A stretch of DNA of 64,000 nt from an uncultured Acidimicrobiales bacterium. GTDB taxonomy: Bacteria; Actinomycetota; Acidimicrobiia; Acidimicrobiales; Aldehydirespiratoraceae. Made by a program: the position numbers and the translations under genes. The notes under the pieces were generated by a model. The model made no database searches. It was not told where the DNA came from and was given only the letters and a program-made list of their open reading frames with translations. Position 1 is the first letter of the stretch. Each line of letters begins with the position of its first letter. Location: assembly GCA_951812975.1 (NCBI GenBank), contig CATOTC010000003.1, forward strand, positions 248,001 through 312,000, given 5' to 3'. This document shows positions 18,437-28,851 of the stretch, piece by piece.

Positions 18437-19474
18437 CTACAAGTTCTGGGGCGCTGGGCCGGTGCTCTCGCGAACGACAAGTTCGGGGGTGATGTAGACA
18501 TCGTCGGTGTACCGGGGATCCTCTATCGCCGCAAGCAACTGGAGGATCAAGTGGCGTCCTAGGACCTGGGAATGATGCCGGAGAGTGGTAAGCGGGGGTG
18601 TCGTGTGGCTGGCCGCGTGAACGTCATCGAAACCGACGACGCTCAGGTCCCCAGGCACATCAATATTGCGCGATGCCGCAGCGCGGAGCGCTCCGATGGC
18701 AAGCAAATCATTGAAAGTCACGAGCGCGGACGGCGGATCCGGGCCGTCGAGCAATCGGGCGGTTGCCTCTGCAGCCTCTTCCTCTCTGAAGCCGCACACC
18801 ACGATGTGGCGGGGTTGAGCCTCCAGCCCCTGGTCAGCAAGCGCCCGATGAAACGATGCTTTGCGTTGTGTTGCGATGGCATGCTCGAGCGGTTCGGCGA
18901 GACAGCCTATTCGGCGGTGGCCCAGCGCAACGAGATGATCTACGGCCGGATGAAGACAGCCGATCGGTTCCTGCACGGCCGGATGCCCACCGGTGTCGCC
19001 GACGCGCCCGAAAGTCACAAAAGGCACTGCATGTTCCAGGAGGAACTCAACACGGGGATCATTGTGGACGGCTCGCAACACGACGAATCCATCTACCCGT
19101 TTGGTCGCAAGAGCACGTTCGTAAGACGCAGTCGGATCGTCGTCGGCAAGCGGTGTGGTGAGTTGCACTTCGCAGCCGTTGTGAGCTGCTTCGTCTACCA
19201 GCGCGGTCAGCAACTCGCCGAAGAACGGATCCGAGAAGCGCTGATTCTTGGTTACCAGCACCAGTCCGAGCGAATTCGTTCGCGCTTCGGGCATCTTCAG
19301 GCGTCGAGCCTCAAGATTCGGTGCGTATCCGATCCTCGTCGCCGCCTCAACAACACGCTCGCGAGTACGTGCGGACACGTCATCGTGTCCGTTGAGTGCC
19401 CTGGACGTCTGGGTCACGGAGACGCCCGTCTCTCGGGCTACATCGCGAAGTGTAGGGCGTCGCTTAGGTCTCAA
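18437..19474 (-). CDS. LacI-family transcriptional repressor
   Basis: A 345-residue regulator. The N-terminal helix-turn-helix and hinge helix are clear (TLRDVARETGVSVTQTSRAL, VVEAATRIGYAPNLEARRLK), followed by a periplasmic-binding-protein-like sugar-sensing domain. The TTG start at 19474 has AAGGAG six bases upstream. It is divergent from the ABC transporter operon starting at 19641, and a perfect LacI-type palindrome lies at 19573-19588, so it should repress that operon (and perhaps itself) until the transported sugar or a derivative binds. Confidence 0.93.
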   Translation of the reverse strand: MRPKRRPTLRDVARETGVSVTQTSRALNGHDDVSARTRERVVEAATRIGYAPNLEARRLKMPEARTNSLGLVLVTKNQRFSDPFFGELLTALVDEAAHNGCEVQLTTPLADDDPTASYERALATKRVDGFVVLRAVHNDPRVEFLLEHAVPFVTFGRVGDTGGHPAVQEPIGCLHPAVDHLVALGHRRIGCLAEPLEHAIATQRKASFHRALADQGLEAQPRHIVVCGFREEEAAEATARLLDGPDPPSALVTFNDLLAIGALRAAASRNIDVPGDLSVVGFDDVHAASHTTPPLTTLRHHSQVLGRHLILQLLAAIEDPRYTDDVYITPELVVRESTGPAPQNL

Positions 19475-19529
19475 AGGCTGCTCCTTGGTCTTGCTCGAAA
19501 GTGGTGGCGGTGACTATCTAAACTTTTGC

Positions 19530-19558
19530 TTGACAGCGGGCAAACAGAATTGTAGCGT
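19530..19558 (+). promoter_or_regulatory. Putative sigma70-type promoter of the ABC operon
   Basis: A perfect TTGACA (19530-19535) is followed after 17 bases by TAGCGT (19553-19558), a weak -10. The operator at 19573-19588 lies just downstream, where a bound repressor would block initiation or clearance. Confidence 0.55.
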
Positions 19559-19572
19559 ACTTGCATCCGATT

Positions 19573-19588
19573 TCCGAAACGTTTCGGA
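19573..19588. promoter_or_regulatory. LacI-family operator palindrome
   Basis: TCCGAAACGTTTCGGA is a perfect 16-bp palindrome with the central CG and AAACGTTT core typical of LacI/CcpA-type operators. It sits between the divergent LacI gene and the ABC operon, about 50 bp upstream of the binding-protein start. Confidence 0.8.
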
Positions 19589-19640
19589 TTCGGTCAACAA
19601 CTGCCGACACAACCGCCCCTGGGCAAGTAGGAGGGAAACC

Positions 19641-21122
<1,482 letters not shown>

Positions 21123-21168
21123 GCCTCCGAAGCGCTACCAGGTCCCTTTCACCCCAAGAGGGAGCCTA

Positions 21169-22572
21169 ATGACAACACCCGATACCGCCACGTCCGCCTC
21201 AAAGGCTAGGACGTGGCGGTATCGCGTCGTCCCCTATCTGTTGATCGCGCCGGCGATCGTCTACCTCGCGATGTTCTTCGCGTATCCGATGTATGAGGGT
21301 CTCGTTCTGGCCGTCTACGACGAGGACGCTCTGCTACCGACCCGCGACGAACCGAACCTCGACGGAAGCGAGGTCTCGAAAATCCCCCAGGGCACGGCGC
21401 TGGCAATAGTGGATCGGAGCAGTCAAGAAGTTGTCGGCGACGAGAACCCGGACGCGCTCACGGACCCGTGGTATCAGGTGACCGCCGACGATCCCACCGG
21501 ATCGCCCATCACCGGGTGGGTGTCTGAGGCTCGGATCCGGGTCCGCGACGAAGATGCCGCAGGCGCGCCTGTGAGCGGAACAGTCCGCCCGAGGCTCGCC
21601 GCCACTTCGGATCCTCTAACCGATGTGTATGAGGCACCCAACGACCGCAGCGAAGTGATCGGCAAGCTCGAACAACGCGCACCTGTGGAGATCACCGACG
21701 TCGCGCTGCTCGAGGTCTGGTTCCAGGTACGGCCGGCAGACGACCCTTCTGCGGCGGCGGGTTGGGCGCCGTCGCGGTTCCTGCAGGTGTTCGAAGACGG
21801 CGAGAACGGGCGAGTACACCGAGGAACCGACGGCGAGTTCACCACGGCGTTCATCCGACGCATGATCGATGACCGTTTCTTTGGTCCCGCCGTTCGGACC
21901 ACCTTGTTGCTGATGGTGCTGATCATTCCGGCCCAGCTCGTTCTGGCGATGGTCATGGCTCTGGTTATCCATGCCAGGACCCGCTTGAGCACTGGCTTCC
22001 TGTACGCCTTCTCACTGCCCATCGGCATGAGCGATCTCGCCGCGGGAATCCTCTTCTTCTCGATCTTCACCGGCAACGGACTGCTCAACAGCATCCTCGA
22101 CGCTCTGGGCATCATCGACGGGCCATATGCGTTCTTGACCGCGGATACGGTCCGCTGGATCATCTTCGCCATCGTGCTCGCCGAGTTGTGGCGAGCGACG
22201 TCGATCGTCATGGTGATCCTGGTTGCGGGCCTCCAGGCCATCCCTGACGAGACTCTGGAGGCGGCCGAACTGTTCGGAGCCAGCTATTTCCAGCGGGTCC
22301 GCCACATCATGCTGCCGCTGTTGCGTCCGAGCATCCAGGTGGCACTGATCCTGCGCACGATCCTTGCCTTCCAGGTGTTTGCGGTTGTGATCGCCCTGGG
22401 CGGGGGCGATGTCGTCACCGTCCTCGCCAACGAGTCCTACCGCCAGTACTTCGGCCTGCGCAACAACAATGTCGCGTCGGCCTATGCCGTGTTCATCCTC
22501 CTGTTGTCCATGGCAAGCGCATTCTTCTACCTGCGAGCGGTTCGATCCGAGCCGGAGGCCCGTCCGACATGA
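21169..22572 (+). CDS. ABC sugar permease (MalF-like) with large SH3-like extracytoplasmic insert
   Basis: A 467-residue permease, long for the family (~300). The first helix (VVPYLLIAPAIVYLAMFFAY) is followed by an extracytoplasmic insert at about residues 55-205. The insert contains two similar units, each with a Glu/Pro-rich start, a hydrophobic strand, WYQV or WFQV, and GWVSEARIR or GWAPSRFLQ, which is the pattern of bacterial SH3 (SH3b) domains. The remaining helices and the EAA loop (EAAELFGASYFQRVRHIMLP) are normal. The insert occupies the same place as the P2 loop of E. coli MalF that touches the binding protein. The start overlaps nothing and follows the binding-protein stop by 46 bp. 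Confidence 0.9.
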   Translation: MTTPDTATSASKARTWRYRVVPYLLIAPAIVYLAMFFAYPMYEGLVLAVYDEDALLPTRDEPNLDGSEVSKIPQGTALAIVDRSSQEVVGDENPDALTDPWYQVTADDPTGSPITGWVSEARIRVRDEDAAGAPVSGTVRPRLAATSDPLTDVYEAPNDRSEVIGKLEQRAPVEITDVALLEVWFQVRPADDPSAAAGWAPSRFLQVFEDGENGRVHRGTDGEFTTAFIRRMIDDRFFGPAVRTTLLLMVLIIPAQLVLAMVMALVIHARTRLSTGFLYAFSLPIGMSDLAAGILFFSIFTGNGLLNSILDALGIIDGPYAFLTADTVRWIIFAIVLAELWRATSIVMVILVAGLQAIPDETLEAAELFGASYFQRVRHIMLPLLRPSIQVALILRTILAFQVFAVVIALGGGDVVTVLANESYRQYFGLRNNNVASAYAVFILLLSMASAFFYLRAVRSEPEARPT

Positions 22573-23498
22573 GTCTCAATACCGCTCCCGATGACTCGGC
22601 CGGCACCGGTGCGGGTGCAGGGCTTCCAACAGTGCTGCCTCCGCTCGATTCTCCCGAGGTGGAGAAGATGCACCGGCGTATGCGGCGGCGCCGCGGCCGC
22701 GGCCGGCTGACCGCGTACATCACGGGCGCCATCTTGACACTGTGGATCGCGGTGCCGATCTTCTTCGTGTTCTCGATGGCGTTCACAACACAGGAGACGG
22801 TCCGCTCCTACCCCAAGAACTTCCTTCCGTTCATCCCCTTCTCAACCGATACGATGCGCTTCTTCCTGGAGTCGGAAGGTGTCCTGCAGAGCCTGTGGAA
22901 CAGCATGATCGTGGCTGGGATCACGCTGTTCCTGTCAACCTTGATCTCGATTCCGGCCGGTTACGCGATCGCCCGTTATCTGTTCAGGGGCCGCGACCTG
23001 TTCCGGCTGGCCGTGCTTGCCGTCCGTGCCTTCCCGATCGTGGTGCTGTCGATCCCCCTCGCCGTGCTGTACCTGCGGATCGGTGTTTTTGACAGCCTCT
23101 ACAGCCTGGCATTGATGCATACTGCGCTCGCTCTGCCGACTTCAATACTGGTCGTGTCCAGTGTGTTCGCCAGCGTCCCGTACGAACTTGAGGAGGCGGG
23201 CAAAGTCTTCGGGGCGAGCCCGTTCCAGTCGTTCCGCTACATCGTGGTGCCACTGGTGCTGCCGGGGATCGCCGCGTCGGGGCTCTTCTCGTTCGTGCTG
23301 TCCTGGAATGAAGTCTTCGCCGCGGCCATCCTCACGATCAACAACCGAACGCTGCCTGCGCTGGTGTTGAGCTCGCTGGCCAACTCGCCTGATGCGTTCC
23401 AGTTCGCCGGCGGGTTCTTCCTGATGGTCCCGTCGATCGTGTTCATGTTCTTCATCCGCCGCTACCTGTTCAACATGTGGGGGCAGGTCACCAAGTGA
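22569..23498 (+). CDS. ABC sugar permease (MalG-like)
   Basis: A 309-residue inner-membrane permease with about six helices and the EAA loop EEAGKVFGASPFQSFRYIVVPL that docks onto the ATPase. It has a short Arg-rich cytoplasmic segment before the first helix (RRMRRRRGRGRL). Its ATG overlaps the MalF-like stop (ATGA), so translation is coupled and the two should form the heterodimeric channel. Confidence 0.92.
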   Translation: MSLNTAPDDSAGTGAGAGLPTVLPPLDSPEVEKMHRRMRRRRGRGRLTAYITGAILTLWIAVPIFFVFSMAFTTQETVRSYPKNFLPFIPFSTDTMRFFLESEGVLQSLWNSMIVAGITLFLSTLISIPAGYAIARYLFRGRDLFRLAVLAVRAFPIVVLSIPLAVLYLRIGVFDSLYSLALMHTALALPTSILVVSSVFASVPYELEEAGKVFGASPFQSFRYIVVPLVLPGIAASGLFSFVLSWNEVFAAAILTINNRTLPALVLSSLANSPDAFQFAGGFFLMVPSIVFMFFIRRYLFNMWGQVTK

Positions 23499-23510
23499 AA
23501 GTAGGACGCA

Positions 23511-24605
23511 ATGGCTGAGATTCGAATCGAGCATGTCACCAAAACGTTCGGTGACAACGTCGCGATTGACGACATCAACCTCACTATCGAAGACCGCGAG
23601 TTTCTGGTTCTGCTCGGACCGAGCGGTTGCGGCAAGACAACTCTGTTGCGGGCAATCGCGGGTCTCGGAATGGCCGACTCCGGCCGGATATCCATCGGCG
23701 GGCAAGACGTCACCTATCTGCCACCGGGTCAGCGCCAGATCTCGATGGTTTTTCAGAGCTATGCGATCTTTCCCCACATGACGGTGCACCAGAACATCGG
23801 TTTCGGCCTCTTGATGAACAAGGTCGACAAAGCCGAGAGCGACCGCCGAGTAAGGAGTGCTGCGGAACTCCTGCACATCGAGAACCTGCTCGACCGAAGA
23901 CCAAGTGCAATGAGCGGCGGACAACGCCAGCGAGTCGCAGTGGCACGCGCACTGGCGATGGAAGCCAAAGTGCTCCTGATGGACGAGCCGTTGAGCAACC
24001 TCGACGCACTGCTCCGACTGGAGATGAGAGCTGAACTCAAGCGGCTGCTGGCCGATGTCGAAGCCACCACCGTATACGTCACCCACGACCAGATCGAAGC
24101 CCTGAGTATGGGCGACCGGGTTGCGGTCATGCTCGACGGCAAGATACAGCAGTGCGACGCACCCAACACCGTCTACGAGTCGCCCTCCAACCAATTCGTC
24201 GGCAGCTTCATCGGCAACCCGCCCATGAACTTCATGGAGGGGACGATTCAACGTGACCGCGACACCGTGACTGTCGCTGTCGGCGAACACGAATTCTCGC
24301 CCCCCGAAGCGCTGCAACCACTGATCCGGGACCTCAGCAGCGATCGGATCACGCTGGGTATTCGGGCCGAGAACATGGAGACACTCGCCGCACCGTCGTC
24401 TGACACCGTCCCCGTAACGATTGAGGTCGTCGAGCCTCTGGGCGCGCAGAACCTGCTGACGGCAAGGATCGGAGGGCACCGGCTCAAGGTCTCGACCCAT
24501 CCGAGCCTGGATGTGGCCGCGAAACAACAGGTTTATATACGCTTGCCCGCTGATCAGATCCGATGGATAGACCCTGCCACCGAGAGCGTGCTCTACAAGC
24601 GATGA
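23511..24605 (+). CDS. ABC sugar transporter ATP-binding protein (MalK/UgpC type)
   Basis: A 364-residue ATPase. Walker A is GPSGCGKTT, Q-loop VFQSYAIFPHM, signature MSGGQRQR, Walker [13 protein letters not shown] and switch His YVTHDQIEALS. A C-terminal regulatory OB-type (TOBE) domain of about 120 residues follows. It energises the two permeases; in the family one such subunit often serves several transporters. An AGGA box precedes the ATG, and the TGA overlaps the glycosidase start. Confidence 0.94.
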   Translation: MAEIRIEHVTKTFGDNVAIDDINLTIEDREFLVLLGPSGCGKTTLLRAIAGLGMADSGRISIGGQDVTYLPPGQRQISMVFQSYAIFPHMTVHQNIGFGLLMNKVDKAESDRRVRSAAELLHIENLLDRRPSAMSGGQRQRVAVARALAMEAKVLLMDEPLSNLDALLRLEMRAELKRLLADVEATTVYVTHDQIEALSMGDRVAVMLDGKIQQCDAPNTVYESPSNQFVGSFIGNPPMNFMEGTIQRDRDTVTVAVGEHEFSPPEALQPLIRDLSSDRITLGIRAENMETLAAPSSDTVPVTIEVVEPLGAQNLLTARIGGHRLKVSTHPSLDVAAKQQVYIRLPADQIRWIDPATESVLYKR

Positions 24606-25903
24606 CCCCCAAGCCGAACCTAGACGGCCCAGACCGTACAACTGAGGCCGTGTCTGTACTTCGCAACAACGATCGAGGCGGCTACACGGTGCCGTCTCAA
24701 CACCTCTATCCGTTCCAATGGAACTGGGATTCGTTGTTCGCGGCGCTCGGCTGGGCCAAATTCGACGTGGCCCGAGCCTGGACCGAGATAGAGACGCTGT
24801 TTGAAGCTCAATGGCCCTCGGGAATGGTCCCCCACATCGTGTTCTGGTCTGAGTCCGAGAGCTACTTCCCGGGGCCCGACGTCTGGCAGATCAACGGTTC
24901 CACCCCTCCAACTTCAGGGATCTCGCAGCCACCGGTGGCGGCCACGATAGTAAGGAGACTGGCCGAGACGCACGGACTGCCACCGCGGTCGCTGTACGAG
25001 CGCATAGAACGCTGGCACCAGTGGTGGCACCGTGCCCGCGATCCCGAAGGCCGGGGAGTGATCGCTATCACTCATCCCTGGGAGTCGGGGCGCGACAATC
25101 TCCCGGACTGGGATCTTCCCCTTTCGCGCGTCACCCCAACGCTCATAGACGGCTACGAACGACGTGATCTCGACCACGTCAACCCGGACATGCGTCCCCA
25201 CAACGACGACTACGAACGCTACCTCGCCCTAGTCGCCTACGGTGCATCCAAGGGGTGGGACGATGCGGCCATAGCGCAAGAGAGCCCATTCTGGGTCGCC
25301 GACCCGTGCCTGACAGCCGTGCTGCTACGAGCCGAGCGCGACCTCGTCTGGCTCGGTGAGGCCATAGGCGCTGACACCATCGAGACTCACCGGAGGGTGG
25401 ATCGACTCTCCGAAGGGTTTGAGCAGTTCTGGAATCCGGCCGTCGGCGCCTACTGTTCGCTGGATCTGCGGACCGGGGTTCACGCTGACGCTGCAACCTC
25501 AGCGTCCTTCCTTGCCCCGTACGGCGGCATCAACGAACACAGCGACCGGTTGTTGGACGAACTCGAAGCATGGTCGAACGCATGCACGTACCTGGTACCG
25601 AGTTTCGATCCCCGCCACCCCAGTTTCGAACCGCTGCGCTACTGGCGCGGACCCGTCTGGTGCATGGTCAACTACATGATCGCCACCGGTTTGGCTGAGT
25701 TCGGCGCGCCCGATTGGGCCGAGCGTCTCCGCTCCGACACGTCGAAGCTGATCACGCTCAGCGGCATGCCCGAGAGCTTCGATCCTCTGACTGGTGGCCC
25801 CGTCGGTGGAGAGCACTTCACCTGGACCGCCGCACTCTGGCTCGCCTGGGCCAGAGGTTCAAACAACGGTCAGGGCCCCAAAGCCGAGCCGACCGCACGT
25901 TAG
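24602..25903 (+). CDS. MGH1-like (GH63-related) glycoside hydrolase
   Basis: A 433-residue (alpha/alpha)6-barrel enzyme with no signal peptide, so cytosolic. Hallmarks of the GH63 mannosyl/glucosylglycerate hydrolase group are QWNWDSLFAALG, SGMVPHIVF, the SGRDN motif (~162-166) carrying the likely general acid, YWRGPVWCMVNYMI, and GGEHFTWTAALWL near the end with the second acidic residue. Its ATG overlaps the transporter ATPase stop (ATGA). The context says the ABC system imports a glycoside, possibly glucosylglycerate or mannosylglycerate, and this enzyme splits it. The substrate is inferred, not shown. Confidence 0.8.
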   Translation: MTPKPNLDGPDRTTEAVSVLRNNDRGGYTVPSQHLYPFQWNWDSLFAALGWAKFDVARAWTEIETLFEAQWPSGMVPHIVFWSESESYFPGPDVWQINGSTPPTSGISQPPVAATIVRRLAETHGLPPRSLYERIERWHQWWHRARDPEGRGVIAITHPWESGRDNLPDWDLPLSRVTPTLIDGYERRDLDHVNPDMRPHNDDYERYLALVAYGASKGWDDAAIAQESPFWVADPCLTAVLLRAERDLVWLGEAIGADTIETHRRVDRLSEGFEQFWNPAVGAYCSLDLRTGVHADAATSASFLAPYGGINEHSDRLLDELEAWSNACTYLVPSFDPRHPSFEPLRYWRGPVWCMVNYMIATGLAEFGAPDWAERLRSDTSKLITLSGMPESFDPLTGGPVGGEHFTWTAALWLAWARGSNNGQGPKAEPTAR

Positions 25904-25953
25904 CCCCCGAGCCTTCTTCTAGACCCGAACCTCAGCCGAGCCCCCGAGCCTTC
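25902..25953. repeat. 15-bp direct repeat in the intergenic region
   Basis: agcccccgagccttc occurs at 25902-25916 and again at 25939-25953, just after the glycosidase stop. Its role is unknown. The rest of 25954-26056 shows no gene or hairpin I would defend. Confidence 0.7.
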
Positions 25954-26113
25954 CCCGCTGATCGCGTCGCTCCGGGTCAGAACCGAGAGATCGGCGAACT
26001 GAGGCACCGCGCCTGGTTTCGAAGGGGTCGAGATCTCGCCGGAGGCTTGGCTGGCGGTGTTGATCCGCCACGCATACGGTGACGGGGTCCGCCTCGATGC
26101 CGGAGGAGTGACG

Positions 26114-27715
26114 TTGGCTGACCGAAAATCCTTCTGGGCGTGGTGCCTCGAATCTGAGGAGCCCTCCGACGCGGATCGGGCTGCGCTGGCGGCCAAGCTG
26201 TCGAAGCGGTACGGCACCGAGATCACTGCCAAGCCGGTGCCCTCGCTGGGCAACGCCGAGTTGCGGGCCCCCCGCATCGACGTGCCGGACTCGGTGGCCG
26301 ACTGGTGCTCAACCACTACCTACGACCGGGCCCGCTACGCCTACGGCGCCCACTTCACCGAGCGTGTGAGAGCCTTCAACCTCGATTTCGGTAACCCGCC
26401 CGACGTCGTGGCCCACCCCTCAAACGAGACTGAGGTGGAGGCCACCCTCGACTGGTGTGACGCCAACGGCTATGTGACGGTCCCCTACGGCGGCGGATCA
26501 TCGGTGGTGTGGGGGGTCACGCCTCACGACGACCTGGGGCCGACGGTGGTGATATCGCTGGACCGGCTCGACCGGGTGCTCGAGATCGACGAGGTGTCTC
26601 GGGCCGCCCGCATCCAGGCCGGAGTGTTCGGTCCCCACCTCGAGGACCAGCTGCGGCCCAGCGGCCACACCCTGCGACACTTCCCGCAGTCCTTCCGCTT
26701 CTCCACCCTCGGCGGTTGGATCGCCACCCGCTCAGGCGGCCACTACGCCACCAACCACACCCACATCGACGACTTCGTGGAGTCGGTGCGGATGATCACC
26801 CCGGCGGGCTGGTGGGAGTCGCGCCGCCTGCCCGGCTCCGGTGCCGGTCCCAGCCCCGACCGGATGGTCGTCGGCTCCGAAGGGATCTACGGGATCATCA
26901 CCGAGGCCTGGATGCGAATCCAGCGCCGGCCGGTGTTCAGGGCCACTGCCGGTGTCACGTTCGGGTCCTGGGACCAGGGTTGCGAGGCCGTCCGCCACCT
27001 CGTGCAGGCCAAGCTGTGGCCGGCCAACCTGCGTATCCTCGACCCCGCGGAGGCCAGCCGTGCCGCTGGACTCGACGGCGAGCAGGCTCTGGTGATCGTG
27101 TCGTTCGAGTCGGCGGAGCTCAGCCAGCGACACAACATCGCGGCCGCGGTCGAGATCGCCCGGGACTGCGGCGGCAGCATCGCCGGCGACGACGTCCGCG
27201 TCGATGACGGGACGGGCGCACCGACGGGTCGGGGCGGGGCGGTGGGCGCCTGGCGCGACGCCTTCATCGGGGTCGGCAACGGCGTGGAGACGTCGTTGGG
27301 CCTGGTCGTCGACACGTTCGAGACGGCCGTCACCTGGGATCGCTGGGGAGAGTTCGACGCCGAGGTCCGCAGCCGGGTGGGTGCCGTGCTCAACGACACG
27401 TTCGGGTCGCACCATTCGCTGTCGTGCCGGTTCACCCACGTCTACCCCGACGGCCCGGCCCCCTACTACACCTGGTCGGGCATGGGCGCGCAGGGCAGTG
27501 AGATCTCTCAGTGGCGGGCCGTCAAGGACGAGGCCAACCGGGCCGTGGTCGATGCCGGCGGCACCGTCACCCACCACCACGCGGTCGGGCGCATGCACCG
27601 GCCAGGCGGTTACGACCGCCAACGGCCCGAGCTGTTCGCTCAGTCCGTCCGCGCCGTCAAGGCGCGCCTCGACCCCAACGGCATCCTCAACCCCGGCGTC
27701 CTCATCGACCCCTGA
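26114..27715 (+). CDS. FAD-linked oxidase, alkyldihydroxyacetonephosphate synthase-like
   Basis: A ~533-residue VAO/PCMH-type flavoprotein. DVVAHPSNETEVEATLDWC and VTVPYGGGSSVVWG form the FAD-binding start; TLGGWIATRSGGHYATNHTH and DRMVVGSEGIYGIITEAWM complete the cofactor cradle. The C-terminal HHHAVGRMHRPGGYDRQR followed by LDPNGILNPGVL matches AGPS-like enzymes, which swap the acyl group of acyl-DHAP for an alkyl group (ether lipids), though many bacterial relatives act on other hydroxy acids. TTG 26114 has GGAGGAG at a good distance; an upstream ATG at 26057 would add 19 residues and cannot be excluded. Confidence 0.85.
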   Translation: MADRKSFWAWCLESEEPSDADRAALAAKLSKRYGTEITAKPVPSLGNAELRAPRIDVPDSVADWCSTTTYDRARYAYGAHFTERVRAFNLDFGNPPDVVAHPSNETEVEATLDWCDANGYVTVPYGGGSSVVWGVTPHDDLGPTVVISLDRLDRVLEIDEVSRAARIQAGVFGPHLEDQLRPSGHTLRHFPQSFRFSTLGGWIATRSGGHYATNHTHIDDFVESVRMITPAGWWESRRLPGSGAGPSPDRMVVGSEGIYGIITEAWMRIQRRPVFRATAGVTFGSWDQGCEAVRHLVQAKLWPANLRILDPAEASRAAGLDGEQALVIVSFESAELSQRHNIAAAVEIARDCGGSIAGDDVRVDDGTGAPTGRGGAVGAWRDAFIGVGNGVETSLGLVVDTFETAVTWDRWGEFDAEVRSRVGAVLNDTFGSHHSLSCRFTHVYPDGPAPYYTWSGMGAQGSEISQWRAVKDEANRAVVDAGGTVTHHHAVGRMHRPGGYDRQRPELFAQSVRAVKARLDPNGILNPGVLIDP

Positions 27716-27724
27716 TCCGAATCA

Positions 27725-27793
27725 CCGCACGTAGCCTTCGCGAGCCCGTCCGCTCGTGATCTCTTCGTGGCGAGCGACCAAGTGATCAAGTGA
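27725..27793 (-). pseudogene. Fragment of a fic-like gene
   Basis: On the minus strand these 23 codons read SLDHLVARHEEITSGRAREG..., which matches IDHLIARHQEIMSGRPDQR in the Fic protein encoded at 29802-31361; the DNA is also closely similar (compare 27747-27785 with about 30285-30323). It is only a small piece, ending at the VapB promoter, so it is a remnant of a second fic copy or a partial duplication. Confidence 0.65.
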
Positions 27794-27796
27794 TGC

Positions 27797-27802
27797 TATG
27801 AT
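27797..27802 (+). promoter_or_regulatory. Putative -10 box and operator of the first VapBC pair
   Basis: TATGAT lies 7 bases before the antitoxin ATG (27810), with no SD between, predicting a leaderless message. The box is inside an inverted repeat (gtgat at 27790-27794 with atcac at 27803-27807) that could be the antitoxin's own binding site. Confidence 0.45.
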
Positions 27803-27809
27803 ATCACCT

Positions 27810-28058
27810 ATGCGAACAGTGGTGACCGTGCCTGACCACATACACAAACTTGCCAAGCAGCGCGCCTCAGAACTCGGAATCAGCTTCGCGGAGTTCACGC
27901 GGCGTCTTCTTGAGCAGGAACTGGTCGGCACCGATCCTCAAGGAGACATCGACTCGATTCGAGGGATAGTGACCGGCCCTGCGTACGACATGGCCGATGA
28001 CGGCGAGCGGCTCATTGGTGAAGCCACCGACGCCCTGCTGACGCACAGGCGCGGCTGA
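27810..28058 (+). CDS. vapB: VapB-type antitoxin (ribbon-helix-helix)
   Basis: An 82-residue protein. The N-terminal strand MRTVVTVPDHIHKLAKQRA and the helix ISFAEFTRRLLEQEL fit a ribbon-helix-helix DNA-binding domain, and a short C-terminal tail would bind the toxin. It precedes the PIN toxin by 3 bp. Such antitoxins neutralise the toxin and repress their own promoter. An ATG 12 bases upstream is in frame but lies inside the predicted promoter. Confidence 0.8.
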   Translation: MRTVVTVPDHIHKLAKQRASELGISFAEFTRRLLEQELVGTDPQGDIDSIRGIVTGPAYDMADDGERLIGEATDALLTHRRG

Positions 28059-28061
28059 CGC

Positions 28062-28481
28062 GTGGACTACTCTTATGTAGACACCTCGGCTTGGGTGTCG
28101 CTGGCCAACAGTGCCGAGGCATCACATGAGCGTGTCGTCGCAGCGCTTGGCGACCGTCGGGGGCGTCTGGTCACAAGCGATCATGTGTTGCACGAAACAT
28201 GGACCGTCATGCGCTTTCGCCATGGCTTCGAGCCGGCTGAGCGTCTGATCAACGGCATCCGCGGGGGCATAGCGAAGGTCGAAGTATCGGGTCTGGCCGA
28301 CCTGGAGGTCGCCGCGGCCATAGACACGGCCTTCCCTGACCAGCGATTCTCATTGTCGGACCGAACCAGTTGGGCTGTCATGCGACGGCTGGGTATCCAC
28401 GATGCGATCACGCTCGACAAAGACTTCCGCATCTACAGATTCGGCTCGGACCGACGCCGCTCCTTCACCGTCTCGCCCTGA
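28062..28481 (+). CDS. vapC: VapC-type PIN-domain ribonuclease toxin
   Basis: A 139-residue PIN-domain protein. Acidic positions of the fold are visible: DTSAWV near the N-terminus, Glu in HETWTVMRF (position 45-50), Asp in SLSDRTSWAVM and Asp in ITLDKDFRIY. The fold cuts RNA with Mg2+; free toxin halts translation. The GTG start is set by its 3-bp spacing from vapB. This pair is distinct in sequence from the second VapBC pair 90 bp downstream. Confidence 0.85.
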   Translation: MDYSYVDTSAWVSLANSAEASHERVVAALGDRRGRLVTSDHVLHETWTVMRFRHGFEPAERLINGIRGGIAKVEVSGLADLEVAAAIDTAFPDQRFSLSDRTSWAVMRRLGIHDAITLDKDFRIYRFGSDRRRSFTVSP

Positions 28482-28572
28482 TCGGAACCAATGCCCGGCT
28501 CAGGTCCTGGATGCCGCGCAACTGATTGAACAGTGTTGTATGCAATACCGCATCAATGTGTATGATAAATGT

Positions 28573-28851
28573 ATGCAGAAACACCGGGTCACGGTCACCG
28601 TGGACGAAGAGTTGCTTGAGGCGGCCAACCGCGCGGTGAGCGAGGGACTCGCCCGATCTGTAAGCGAGTGGGTAGGCGAGGCGATGGCCCAACGGCGCGA
28701 CAAAGACGCGCGGCTCGCCGTGATGCGGCGACTCATCGAGGAGTACGAGGCCGAGCACGGTTTCATCAGCGACGAGGAGATCGCCGAGCAGGCCCAGCAG
28801 GATCGCGACGCGGCCGGGTCGTATCGAGCCGAATTCCGGCAGACGGGATGA
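28573..28851 (+). CDS. vapB: VapB-type antitoxin (second pair)
   Basis: A 92-residue protein beginning MQKHRVTVTVDEELLEAANR with a ribbon-helix-helix-like N-terminal domain (ARSVSEWVGEAM) and an acidic helical tail (EEYEAEHGF, EEIAEQ) likely to wrap the toxin. The ATG at 28573 is taken instead of upstream frames because the region before it is AT-rich and promoter-like (28540-28572: tgtatgcaatac and gtatgataaat). It overlaps vapC by four bases. Confidence 0.78.
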   Translation: MQKHRVTVTVDEELLEAANRAVSEGLARSVSEWVGEAMAQRRDKDARLAVMRRLIEEYEAEHGFISDEEIAEQAQQDRDAAGSYRAEFRQTG

